Below are positions 17,920-26,901 of a stretch of DNA of 64,000 nt, piece by piece. The notes beneath the pieces were generated by a model that did not search any database, was not told the DNA's origin, and saw only the letters and a list, made by a program, of their open reading frames with translations. The stretch is from JAVWHP01 sp036639955 (GTDB lineage: Bacteria; Bacillota_I; Bacilli_A; Erysipelotrichales; Erysipelotrichaceae), in contig JAVWHP010000005.1 in assembly GCA_036639955.1 (NCBI GenBank), positions 1-64,000 of the forward strand, given 5' to 3'. Position 1 is the first letter of the stretch. Each line of letters opens with the position of its first letter. The position numbers were made by a program, and so were the translations under genes.

Positions 17920-19279
17920 AAAGAAAAACCTTAGCAATGAGAACAAAGCAGAGCTAGCAAAAACAATAGCAGATAAATCGCAAAAGTTAGTTAAAACTTA
18001 TGCAAGTGTAGAAAATACTGCAGCTAAAGCATTAAGATGGCTATCAACATGGGTTGATCGATTATTATTCAACCGTAAATATGGTAAAGTAGTTGCATTA
18101 GTATTAGCCATTATTTTATATGGTGCAGTTAATATGGATGGAAGTACAAGCTCAGTATTCGGAACAAATAAAAGTGCTATTAAAATTGAAAATGTGCCAG
18201 TAAGTGTAACAGTAAATGATGCAGTATATGAAGTTACTGGAATACCAGAAACTGTTACAGTTAGACTAGTAGGTGATTTAAGCGATATTCAGCAAGTTAA
18301 AATGCAACAACAATTTGAAGTTGTAGCTAACCTAGAAGGACTTACAGAAGGAACACATGACGTTAAATTAGCAGCAATAAATCTAAATGATCGAGTAGAT
18401 GCAGTAATAGAGCCTAGTAATATAACAGTAAAAATAGCAAAGAAAACTTCACAAACATTCAAAGTAGGATATGACTTCGTAAATACAGATAAGATTGATA
18501 AGATATATAGCCTAGGAATACCAGAATTTGAACAAAGCGAAGTAACAGTAAGAGCATCACAAGAAACAATAAATAAAATATCATTTGTAAAAGCACTAAT
18601 CGACGTATCAAATAAATCAGCCGATTTTGAAACAGATGCGAAATTAGTAGCCTTTGACCAAAATGGAGATAAAGTAGAAGCAACTATATCACCAGCAACA
18701 GTAAAAGCTAAAGTAAGCGTAACAGCACCTAAAAAAGATGTAAAACTTACATTAGAACCAATAGGAAGACTACCAAATAATATGGCAATTGAATCCTATA
18801 GGATGGATCATCAAGCACTTACTATATATGGACAAAAAGATATACTTAATAAGTTAACAAGCTTTGCAATTCAAGTACCAATGGAAAATATAACTGGAGA
18901 TAAAACTATAACAATGCCAATTAATTTACCAAGTGGAGTTAATGCATCAAGTATAAGTAAAGTAAACATAGAACTTAAATTAACAGAAGCAAAAACTAAG
19001 GAATTAAAAGGTATACCAATATCATTTAAGAACAATAAAACAGGCTTTAAGATGTATCCAACTAATGATGCTGATACAACAGCAACTGTTATATTAACAG
19101 GAGCACAATCAGTAATAGATACAGTAGTAGCAGATGATTTAGAAGTATATATAGATTGTTCTAAGATTAGTGAAACTGGTACACAAGATGTAGTACTAGT
19201 AGTAAGTGGAAAGAATAAGCTAGTTACATATTCATTAGCAAGTCCTAAGATTTCATTAAAAGTAGAAAAAGGAGAATAA
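17909..19279 (+). CDS. cdaR: YbbR-domain CdaA regulator
   Basis: CdaR is a single-pass membrane protein whose outside YbbR repeats modulate CdaA. A basic cytoplasmic N-terminus is followed by a helix at about residues 62-78 (VVALVLAIILYGAVNM) and a series of YbbR-like repeats of about 80-90 residues (for instance beginning KIENVPVSV, KVGYDF and LTLEPIGR). The length of 456 is within the family range. The start overlaps the end of cdaA and the stop is one base before glmM. Confidence 0.92.
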   Translation: MKNKKKNLSNENKAELAKTIADKSQKLVKTYASVENTAAKALRWLSTWVDRLLFNRKYGKVVALVLAIILYGAVNMDGSTSSVFGTNKSAIKIENVPVSVTVNDAVYEVTGIPETVTVRLVGDLSDIQQVKMQQQFEVVANLEGLTEGTHDVKLAAINLNDRVDAVIEPSNITVKIAKKTSQTFKVGYDFVNTDKIDKIYSLGIPEFEQSEVTVRASQETINKISFVKALIDVSNKSADFETDAKLVAFDQNGDKVEATISPATVKAKVSVTAPKKDVKLTLEPIGRLPNNMAIESYRMDHQALTIYGQKDILNKLTSFAIQVPMENITGDKTITMPINLPSGVNASSISKVNIELKLTEAKTKELKGIPISFKNNKTGFKMYPTNDADTTATVILTGAQSVIDTVVADDLEVYIDCSKISETGTQDVVLVVSGKNKLVTYSLASPKISLKVEKGE

Positions 19280-19280
19280 G

Positions 19281-20615
19281 ATGGGTAAATACTTTGGAAC
19301 AGATGGTGTGAGAGGTAGAGCAAATGAAGGGTTAAATTTAGATATTGCCATTAAAATTGGACAATATTTAGGAACATATTATGGTAAAACAAAACATGCT
19401 AAGATTCTGATCGGTAAAGATACAAGAATATCTAGTAGTATGTTTGAAAATGGATTAGCTGCGGGAGCTAGTTCATGTGGAGCTAATGTTTATTTGCTAG
19501 GAGTTTGTCCAACACCAAGTGTTTCATATTTAGTAGCTAAAGAAGATTTTGATTGTGGAATAATGGTTTCTGCATCTCATAATCCATACTATGATAATGG
19601 AATTAAATTATTTAATAGTGAAGGTAAGAAAATGGATCAAGCTATATTAGATCTTGTTGAAGATTATATTGATGGTAAAATAAAGATTGAACCTAAATAT
19701 GATGCTGAAATAGGTGAGATATTAGTTTGGCAAGATGGAATACTACATTATAAAGATATGTTAAAAGAACATTTTGAAATGAACTTATGTGGATATAATA
19801 TAGCATTAGATCTTGCTAACGGTAGTGCTACTAGTTGTGCGGCTGATGTATTACGTTCATTAGGAGCACATGTAGAAGTTATACATGCTAGACCTAATGG
19901 AGTAAATATAAACACTAAATGTGGATCTACACAGCCCAAATCTTTAAGTGAGTTTGTTAAACAAGGAGACTTTCATGCTGGTTTTGCTTTTGATGGAGAT
20001 GCTGATCGTTTAATAGCGGTAGATGAAGATGGTAATATAATAGATGGAGATGCAATTCTTTATATATGTAGTAACTATATGAGCCATCATAAACTATTAA
20101 AAGATAATATAGTAGTAACTACTATAATGTCCAATATTGGATTATATAAAGCTTTAGATAGAGCCGATATACAATATAAACAAACTGATGTAGGCGACAA
20201 GTATGTCTTTGAATGCATGTCTAATGAGAACTACTCATTAGGTGGAGAACAATCAGGACATATAATATTTAAAGAATACGCTAATACAGGTGATGGTTTA
20301 TTATCAGCGTTATATCTATTAAGAGTTATGAATTCAACTAAACAATCATTAAAACAACTTAGTGAAGATTTATTTATATATCCTCAACTACTAATTAATG
20401 TTAAAGTGAAGGATAAGAAACAAGCATTAAATGATAAAAAATTAGATGAACTAGTAGCTAGTGTTGCTCAAAAACTAGGAAACGACGGTAGAATTTTAGT
20501 TAGACCAAGTGGAACAGAACCAATAATAAGAGTAATGGTAGAGGCAAAAACATCTGAATTATGTGATTTATATGTAAATGAGGTAGTATCTTACGTAAAA
20601 ATGAAAGGACTTTAA
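19281..20615 (+). CDS. glmM: Phosphoglucosamine mutase
   Basis: GlmM converts glucosamine-6-phosphate to glucosamine-1-phosphate for UDP-GlcNAc and peptidoglycan synthesis. The active-site phosphoserine motif SASHNP is at residues 97-102 (Ser99). The metal loop DGDADRL and the phosphate-binding RPSGTEPIIRVM near the C-terminus are intact. The length of 444 is normal. It is third in the cdaA-cdaR-glmM operon and is followed by a strong terminator. Confidence 0.97.
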   Translation: MGKYFGTDGVRGRANEGLNLDIAIKIGQYLGTYYGKTKHAKILIGKDTRISSSMFENGLAAGASSCGANVYLLGVCPTPSVSYLVAKEDFDCGIMVSASHNPYYDNGIKLFNSEGKKMDQAILDLVEDYIDGKIKIEPKYDAEIGEILVWQDGILHYKDMLKEHFEMNLCGYNIALDLANGSATSCAADVLRSLGAHVEVIHARPNGVNINTKCGSTQPKSLSEFVKQGDFHAGFAFDGDADRLIAVDEDGNIIDGDAILYICSNYMSHHKLLKDNIVVTTIMSNIGLYKALDRADIQYKQTDVGDKYVFECMSNENYSLGGEQSGHIIFKEYANTGDGLLSALYLLRVMNSTKQSLKQLSEDLFIYPQLLINVKVKDKKQALNDKKLDELVASVAQKLGNDGRILVRPSGTEPIIRVMVEAKTSELCDLYVNEVVSYVKMKGL

Positions 20616-20632
20616 AAAAGTCCTTTTTTTTT
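20604..20632 (+). terminator. Terminator after glmM
   Basis: A ten-base-pair stem (AAAGGACTTT / AAAGTCCTTT) runs into a T tract. It overlaps the last codons of glmM. Confidence 0.95.
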
Positions 20633-20670
20633 CACATAATTTTGTTACAATATACCTAGAGGTGATTCAT

Positions 20671-21330
20671 ATGAAAAAAGTAATATGTATTGTAGAAGAT
20701 GAAAAAGATTTAAATGAATTAGTAAAAAGTTATTTAGAGAAAGAAGGATATGAAGTACGTTCTTATTATACTTATGATCAAGCTAGTGCTCATGTTAGTG
20801 ATGATGATGTTCATTTATGGATATTAGATATAATGCTAGATGATAAAAGTGGTTTTGATTTAATAGAAGAAATAAGAATGCAAGGATCTGAAATACCTGT
20901 AGTATTTATGTCTGCTAGAGATAAAGAATTTGATCGTATTATTGGTCTTGAGAAAGGTAGTGATGATTACATCACTAAACCTTTCTCACCTAAAGAACTA
21001 GTACTTAGAGTTAATAATATTATTAAAAGGTCATATAAAAGTGATATTACTAGAGTAAGTATTGATACCTATGAATTAGATGAAGAACAACGTAAAATAT
21101 TTAGTGATGGAGAAGAAATAGATCTTACTACTAAAGAATTTGATTTACTTATGATGTTTATTAAAAACAAAGGAGTAGCTTTTTCTAGAGAAAAAATACT
21201 TAACTTTGTTTGGGATGATAATTATTTTGGTAGTGATAGAGTAGTTGATGATACTTTAAGAAGATTACGTAAGAAATTACCTAAACTTAATATTCATACT
21301 ATTTATGGATTTGGTTACCGTTTAGGATAA
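20671..21330 (+). CDS. OmpR/PhoB-family response regulator
   Basis: A receiver domain (acidic pocket Glu9-Asp10, phospho-acceptor Asp53 in ILDIML, Lys in TKPF) is followed by a winged-helix DNA-binding domain ending GFGYRLG. It has 219 residues. The start is set at ATG 20671, after AGAGGTG; a GTG nine bases upstream is part of that RBS. It overlaps the kinase gene by one base (TAATG), so they form a coupled two-component pair. The target genes cannot be inferred. Confidence 0.93.
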   Translation: MKKVICIVEDEKDLNELVKSYLEKEGYEVRSYYTYDQASAHVSDDDVHLWILDIMLDDKSGFDLIEEIRMQGSEIPVVFMSARDKEFDRIIGLEKGSDDYITKPFSPKELVLRVNNIIKRSYKSDITRVSIDTYELDEEQRKIFSDGEEIDLTTKEFDLLMMFIKNKGVAFSREKILNFVWDDNYFGSDRVVDDTLRRLRKKLPKLNIHTIYGFGYRLG

Positions 21331-22670
21331 TGAAGAAATTTAATCGTTGGTTAAAGGGCCTTTCATTATCTCAACAATTATTTGCTCTTATCTTTTTCTT
21401 TATTACTTTCTTTGCTAGTTTTTTCTTTATTTATTTATCAGGTAATATTGATTTATTTATTAGAGATCAAATGTATGGAATGATAACACGTTCTCAAAAC
21501 AGTGTTATCTTTGGAGTAACTAATGGAGTTAGTGTTAATAAAATCTTTATTAATGAACAACAAGATAAGTCTGTTACTCATTTATATTTTGCTGATAATT
21601 CATTAAAGACTTTCACAACTAATAATTTAGCTTATTTTACTAATCGTGGAGATCTTATAAAAAACATTACTGCTAATATAAAGAAGATGGATAAACAGAG
21701 TGCTCGTTATCAGTTTGGTGAACGTAACAATTACACTTATTATATTATTACTAAAGTACCTGAGGGTGGTGTAATTGTGTCTATGACAGATAATAGTTAT
21801 ATATCAGAATTTAAAGATACACTACTTAGTAGTATTATTAATATTACTGTATTAGTAGTGGGAGTATTCTTTATAATACTAATGATATGGGTAGCTTACT
21901 TAATACACCCACTTAATCAGATTAAAAATTATATAGAGAAGATAAAACTAGGCAAGGATGCTACTTTAAATGTAAATCGTAATGATGAAATAGGTGAACT
22001 AGCAGAAGCTATTATAAGTATGAGACAAGAACTAAAGAAACAAGAGAAGACTAAGGAAGAAATGATACATAATATTTCACATGATTTAAAGACACCAATA
22101 GCTACTATTAAATCTTATGCTGAGAGTATTAAAGATGGAGTTTATCCATATGATACATTAGAAAAGAGTGTAGATGTAATAATAGATAATGCTGAAAGAT
22201 TAGAAAAGAAGGTACAAAGTCTATTGTGGTTAAACAGAGTAGAATACTTAATTTCTCAAGAACGTCATGATGAAAAAGTAAATATGAAAGAAATAATTAA
22301 TAAAGTTATGTTAGCTATTAAGGTTATTAATCCAGAAATAGAAATTGAATCTCATTTAGAAGAAATCTATTTTGATGGTAGTGAAGAACCATGGCGTGTA
22401 ACGATTGAAAATATAATTGAAAATGCACTTAGATATGCGAAGACACATATTATTATTACACTTAATAAAGATGAACTAAGTATTGAAAATGATGGCCAAT
22501 CTATGAGTGAAGAAAGAATTAATTCTTTATTTAAACCTTTTGAAAAGGGTAAAGAAGGTAAGTTTGGTCTAGGACTTTCAATTGTATATAAGGTTGTTAG
22601 TGCTAATGGTTATCGTGTATATGGTGAGAATACAAGTGAAGGAGTTATATTTAGAATTACTAAGAATTAA
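21330..22670 (+). CDS. Sensor histidine kinase
   Basis: Two membrane helices (about residues 17-36 and 163-186) flank an outside sensor domain. A HAMP segment, a dimerisation domain with the phosphorylated His251 in HNISHDLKTP, and an HATPase domain (N box NIIENALRYA, G box FGLGLSIV) follow. The length of 446 is ordinary. It is coupled to the upstream response regulator, and the signal is unknown. Confidence 0.93.
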   Translation: MKKFNRWLKGLSLSQQLFALIFFFITFFASFFFIYLSGNIDLFIRDQMYGMITRSQNSVIFGVTNGVSVNKIFINEQQDKSVTHLYFADNSLKTFTTNNLAYFTNRGDLIKNITANIKKMDKQSARYQFGERNNYTYYIITKVPEGGVIVSMTDNSYISEFKDTLLSSIINITVLVVGVFFIILMIWVAYLIHPLNQIKNYIEKIKLGKDATLNVNRNDEIGELAEAIISMRQELKKQEKTKEEMIHNISHDLKTPIATIKSYAESIKDGVYPYDTLEKSVDVIIDNAERLEKKVQSLLWLNRVEYLISQERHDEKVNMKEIINKVMLAIKVINPEIEIESHLEEIYFDGSEEPWRVTIENIIENALRYAKTHIIITLNKDELSIENDGQSMSEERINSLFKPFEKGKEGKFGLGLSIVYKVVSANGYRVYGENTSEGVIFRITKN

Positions 22671-22697
22671 CAAGCCTATAAATAGGCTTGTTTTTTT
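22669..22697 (+). terminator. Terminator after the histidine kinase
   Basis: A ten-base-pair stem AACAAGCCTA / TAGGCTTGTT with a 4-base loop is followed by a T run. Confidence 0.95.
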
Positions 22698-22744
22698 ATT
22701 CTAATTATATATTAACTAACATATGCTATATAAAGGATGATTAA

Positions 22745-23437
22745 ATGATAAATTATGAAATTAAAGGAAGTGGTAAAACTATTGTTTTATTACATGGCTG
22801 GGGTTCTAATCTTACTCTTATGCATAATATAGCTTATTACTTCAAAGATACTTTTCAAGTAATAAATATCGATTTACCAGGCTTTGGTAAATCCGATATT
22901 ATTACCTCGATGTCAATCGATGATTATGTTACATGTATATGTAACATAATAGAAAAGTATCATACATCCAATCCTATTATTATTGCTCATAGTTTTGGTG
23001 CTAGGGTTGCTATTAAATATGCTGCTATTAATAAGTGCTCTGCTCTTATATTGACTGGTGCTGCTGGAATTAGACCTACACGCTATCCTAATTACTATAT
23101 TAAAGTATATCTATATAAACTAACTAAATTACTTAATATAAAAACTAATTTAGGTAGTAAAGATTATATTGAGGCTAATCCATTACTTCAACAAACACTA
23201 GTTAAAGCAGTTAATGAAGACTTAACCTATCTTCTTCCCCATATTGACTGTCCAACTCTTTTAATATGGGGAGAAGATGATAAACAAACTCCAATTAAAT
23301 ACGCTAATAAAATGAATAAACTTATCAAAGATTCAACCCTTATAATATTTGAAAATGATGATCATTTCGCCTACTACCATCAACCACTACGCTTTAATAA
23401 AGTAGTAGAAGCCTATCTGAAGGGAGTAATTAAATGA
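22745..23437 (+). CDS. Alpha/beta hydrolase
   Basis: Oxyanion-hole motif HGWGSN (17-22), nucleophile elbow AHSFGA with Ser83, acidic loop WGEDDKQTP and catalytic His207 in DDHFAYY give a complete triad. The 230 residues carry no signal peptide, so it is cytoplasmic. The stop overlaps the start of the Mur ligase gene by 4 bases, and Ddl follows, suggesting an operon linked to cell-wall building. The substrate is unknown. Confidence 0.85.
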   Translation: MINYEIKGSGKTIVLLHGWGSNLTLMHNIAYYFKDTFQVINIDLPGFGKSDIITSMSIDDYVTCICNIIEKYHTSNPIIIAHSFGARVAIKYAAINKCSALILTGAAGIRPTRYPNYYIKVYLYKLTKLLNIKTNLGSKDYIEANPLLQQTLVKAVNEDLTYLLPHIDCPTLLIWGEDDKQTPIKYANKMNKLIKDSTLIIFENDDHFAYYHQPLRFNKVVEAYLKGVIK

Positions 23438-24993
23438 AACTAATACTATGTCTAGCAATACTAACGCTAAACCTATCTAGCTATCTAACAAACATGCTCT
23501 ACTTCCAACAAAACCACTACAATATTCCAAGACAAATAAATCACTATAAACATTATTATATACCCCTAATTAAACATACAATATATAGCCTACCATTAGT
23601 ACTATTGCTACTAATAAATACTTATGAAGTATTTATTAGAAGCACAATAGGAATAATATTTATAGTAGCCTATATATTGTTATTAAACTTTAAGAAACAT
23701 AAATGGATCAAACCCTTAGTATATACACTTAGGGTATATCGCTTTACAATCTTATATAATATATTAAACTTTGTTGCGATATATGGATTAGTTATGAATA
23801 CTAATAGCTATAGTATTATATTAGTTATAATATTATATGAAGGTATTTCCCAGGCTATATTTATATTAACAGCTATAATAATTCAACCTATAGAAAAACA
23901 AATAAAGAACTATTATATTAGAATAGCTAAAAAGAAGTTATATACTAATAATAATTTAATAAAGATAGCAATAAGTGGAAGCTATGGTAAAACTAGTACT
24001 AAGTTTATATTAAATGAATTATTAAAAGATCGTTATTATACTTTAATGACTCCTCATTCTTATAATAATGATATGGGTATAAGTAAATGTATAAATGAAA
24101 GATTAAATAAGTTTCATGATATATTTATTATAGAAGTAGGAGCTGATCATGTAGGAGAAATAACTAAGTTAGCTAAATTTATAAAACCAGACTATGCATT
24201 AATAACTAGTATTGGTCCTCAACATTTAGAAACATTTAAAACCATGCCTAATATAATACATGAAAAGATGCAACTAATAGAGTTTATAAAACCATCAGGT
24301 ACTGCTTTTATAAACTTAGATAATTATCATATTAAGAATTATCATATATATAATAATATAAATAAAATAACTTATAGTTTAGAAGATCCTTCTGCTAATT
24401 ACTATGCTACTAATATTACTTATAATTCTAAAGGATCTAGTTTTGATATAATTCATAATAATTTAACTTATCATTATTCAACTATATTATTAGGTAAACA
24501 TAATATATCTAATATTTTATCAGCTATAGTTATAGCTAATTATTTAAATATATCTATGCAAACTTTAATTAGTTATGTATCTAATTTAAATTATATAGAA
24601 CATCGTTTACAGCTTATTCAAAGAGGTAATTATACTATTATAGATAATTCTTATAATTCTAATCCTAGTAGTGCTAAAAACTCTTTAGAAGTATTATCTA
24701 AGATGCCTAATATTAGAATTATAATAACTCCTGGTATGGTAGACTTAGGAAGAATCCAAGAATTAGAAAACTATAATTTTGGTACTTTAATGAAAGATAA
24801 AACAGATATAGTAATCTTAGTAGGAGAAAGAATTACTAAACAATTATATTTAGGTTTAAAAGAAAGTAGTTTTAATATGCATAATGTTTATATTACTTCT
24901 AGTTTTAAAGAAGCTTATAGTATGTTAGATTCTTTAGCTAAAGTAGCTACAGTATTAATAGAGAATGATTTACCTGATAATTTTATTATATAA
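23434..24993 (+). CDS. MurF-like Mur ligase with N-terminal membrane domain
   Basis: The first 160 residues hold about four hydrophobic segments. A Mur ligase core follows: P-loop GSYGKTST (182-189), an acidic metal-binding motif VGADHVGEI, and later IDNSYNSNPSS, which is typical of the MurF-like C-terminal half. MurF adds D-Ala-D-Ala to the UDP-MurNAc peptide. The next gene is Ddl, which makes D-Ala-D-Ala, so MurF activity is the likely role. Canonical MurF is soluble and about 450 residues; here the substrate-binding N-domain seems replaced by membrane helices. It could be a different amide ligase of the same fold. Codon choice changes from C/A-ending at the 5' end to T-ending later. Confidence 0.8.
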   Translation: MKLILCLAILTLNLSSYLTNMLYFQQNHYNIPRQINHYKHYYIPLIKHTIYSLPLVLLLLINTYEVFIRSTIGIIFIVAYILLLNFKKHKWIKPLVYTLRVYRFTILYNILNFVAIYGLVMNTNSYSIILVIILYEGISQAIFILTAIIIQPIEKQIKNYYIRIAKKKLYTNNNLIKIAISGSYGKTSTKFILNELLKDRYYTLMTPHSYNNDMGISKCINERLNKFHDIFIIEVGADHVGEITKLAKFIKPDYALITSIGPQHLETFKTMPNIIHEKMQLIEFIKPSGTAFINLDNYHIKNYHIYNNINKITYSLEDPSANYYATNITYNSKGSSFDIIHNNLTYHYSTILLGKHNISNILSAIVIANYLNISMQTLISYVSNLNYIEHRLQLIQRGNYTIIDNSYNSNPSSAKNSLEVLSKMPNIRIIITPGMVDLGRIQELENYNFGTLMKDKTDIVILVGERITKQLYLGLKESSFNMHNVYITSSFKEAYSMLDSLAKVATVLIENDLPDNFII

Positions 24994-25041
24994 GTATTAA
25001 CCTATTTAGGACATTAGCATACCTTAAAATGAGGTGTAATA

Positions 25042-26151
25042 ATGAAATTAAATATAGTTATAGTTTATGGAGGAGTTTCTTTAGAACATGAAGTGAGTAT
25101 TATAACTGCTATGCAAATATTAAAGAATCTTGATTATAGTCGTTATAATGCTATACCTATTTATATTAGTAAAGATTATACTATGTTTACTAGTAATAAA
25201 TATTCTAATATTAAGTTATATAGAGATTTAGATCATGTTAAAAGGGTTGGTAATGTTTGTGGTTTTATTAAGGAAAAGGATGGTTGTTATTTAAAGATTA
25301 ATCGTATTCTTGATAATAAGGTACAGATTGATTTAGCAGTATTAGCATTACATGGTAGTAATGGTGAGGATGGGGTAATGCAGGGGTACTTTCAAGCACT
25401 TAATGTGCCTTATACCTGTTCATCAGTGTTAAGTAGTTCTTTAATACAGGATAAGACATTGATGAAACAGGTATTAAGATTTCATAAGGTTAGTACTTTG
25501 GATTATAGTATATTAGATGTTAATACTGTAGATTATAGTGGTATAGAAGAGTTAGGTTATCCTATCATTATAAAACCATCTACATTAGGTAGTTCAATTG
25601 GTATATCAATCATTAATACTCCTAATGAACTACCTAATAAACTAACTACAGCACTAACCTACGATAACTATATCCTAGCAGAACACTATTATAAGGACGT
25701 AAGAGAATTCAATATTGCTGTAATTAAAGATAAAAAAGATTATATATATTCTAATATAGAGGAAGTTATAAAGAGTGATAGTATATTATCTTATAAAGAT
25801 AAATATTTAAATAGTAATAATAAGTGTTCTGATAAAAGAATAATGCCAGCTAAGTTATCTAAAGCTAATAGGGACAAGGTATTGGAGATAGCGAAAAAAT
25901 GTACTAGTATCTTTAGAATTTCAGGTATAATAAGAATTGATTTCATGTTAATTAATAATAAATTTTATGTTAATGAAATCAATTCTATACCTGGATCTTT
26001 AGCAACTTATTTGTTTGATTATTCACCTAAGGCTATTATAGATAAGCTTATTAATACTAGTATATATGAGTATAAAGTTAGAGAACAACTTAATAGAGAT
26101 TATAAGACTAATATATTAAGCGGGCTAAATAACTTTTCTATAAAGAAGTAA
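25042..26151 (+). CDS. ddl: D-alanine--D-alanine ligase
   Basis: Ddl makes D-Ala-D-Ala for peptidoglycan. The N-terminal motif VYGGVSLEHEVSI, the ATP-grasp loop KPSTLGSSIGIS and the C-terminal metal/product motif NEINSIPGSLATYLF are intact. The length of 369 residues is normal. A small 5' gap of 48 bases separates it from the Mur ligase gene. I did not attempt to decide between D-Ala and D-Lac specificity. Confidence 0.94.
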   Translation: MKLNIVIVYGGVSLEHEVSIITAMQILKNLDYSRYNAIPIYISKDYTMFTSNKYSNIKLYRDLDHVKRVGNVCGFIKEKDGCYLKINRILDNKVQIDLAVLALHGSNGEDGVMQGYFQALNVPYTCSSVLSSSLIQDKTLMKQVLRFHKVSTLDYSILDVNTVDYSGIEELGYPIIIKPSTLGSSIGISIINTPNELPNKLTTALTYDNYILAEHYYKDVREFNIAVIKDKKDYIYSNIEEVIKSDSILSYKDKYLNSNNKCSDKRIMPAKLSKANRDKVLEIAKKCTSIFRISGIIRIDFMLINNKFYVNEINSIPGSLATYLFDYSPKAIIDKLINTSIYEYKVREQLNRDYKTNILSGLNNFSIKK

Positions 26152-26185
26152 GTGTGTTATAATGCTTTAAAAGGAGGTATACAAT

Positions 26186-26896
26186 ATGAGTACACCACAC
26201 AATGAAGCAGAACTAAAAGATATAGCTAAAACAGTTATAATGCCAGGAGATCCACTAAGGGCTAAATATATAGCTGATAAGTATTTAACAAAGGTTAAAC
26301 AGTTTAATAAAGTAAGAAATATGTTAGGATATACAGGATACTATAAAGATAAGAGAGTATCTGTTATGGCTCATGGAATGGGTTGTCCTTCAATGGGTAT
26401 ATATTCTTATGAATTATATAAAGATTATGATGTAGATACTATTATTAGAGTAGGTACAGCAGGAGCTTATGTAGATAGTTTGAAAATGTTAGACACAGTT
26501 ATAGTTGAAAGTGTTTTTAGTGAATCTAACTATGCTTATGAACAATGTAAAGAAACAAGTAAACTAATGTATCCTGATGCTTATACTAATGCTAGTTTAG
26601 TAAGTGCTGCTAGTATAATGGATATAGAATTAAAGAAAGTTAGAGTAAGATGTATTGATGCTTTCTATCATGATGAAATTAATAATAAATTTCAAACATA
26701 TGTAGATGAACATCAATGTGACTGTGTAGATATGGAAAGTTTTGCTTTAATTCATAATGCTAATATATTTAAAAAGAAAGCAGCTGTATTATTAGCAATT
26801 GTAGATAGTCTTATTACTAAAGAAGAAATTTGTGCAGATGCTAGAGAATCTTCTTTAGATAACATGATAGTAATAGCTTTAGAAAGTGTTGAATAG
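26186..26896 (+). CDS. deoD: Purine-nucleoside phosphorylase (DeoD type)
   Basis: DeoD splits purine nucleosides with phosphate to free base and (deoxy)ribose-1-phosphate. The start MSTPHNEAELKDIAKTVIMPGDPLRAKYIA is characteristic of the hexameric NP-I family, as are RVGTAGAY and DMESFAL. It has 236 residues and a strong RBS AAAGGAGG. A TATAAT box at 26158-26163 may provide its own promoter. It is followed by copA after 5 bases. Confidence 0.95.
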   Translation: MSTPHNEAELKDIAKTVIMPGDPLRAKYIADKYLTKVKQFNKVRNMLGYTGYYKDKRVSVMAHGMGCPSMGIYSYELYKDYDVDTIIRVGTAGAYVDSLKMLDTVIVESVFSESNYAYEQCKETSKLMYPDAYTNASLVSAASIMDIELKKVRVRCIDAFYHDEINNKFQTYVDEHQCDCVDMESFALIHNANIFKKKAAVLLAIVDSLITKEEICADARESSLDNMIVIALESVE

Positions 26897-26901
26897 TAAT
26901 A

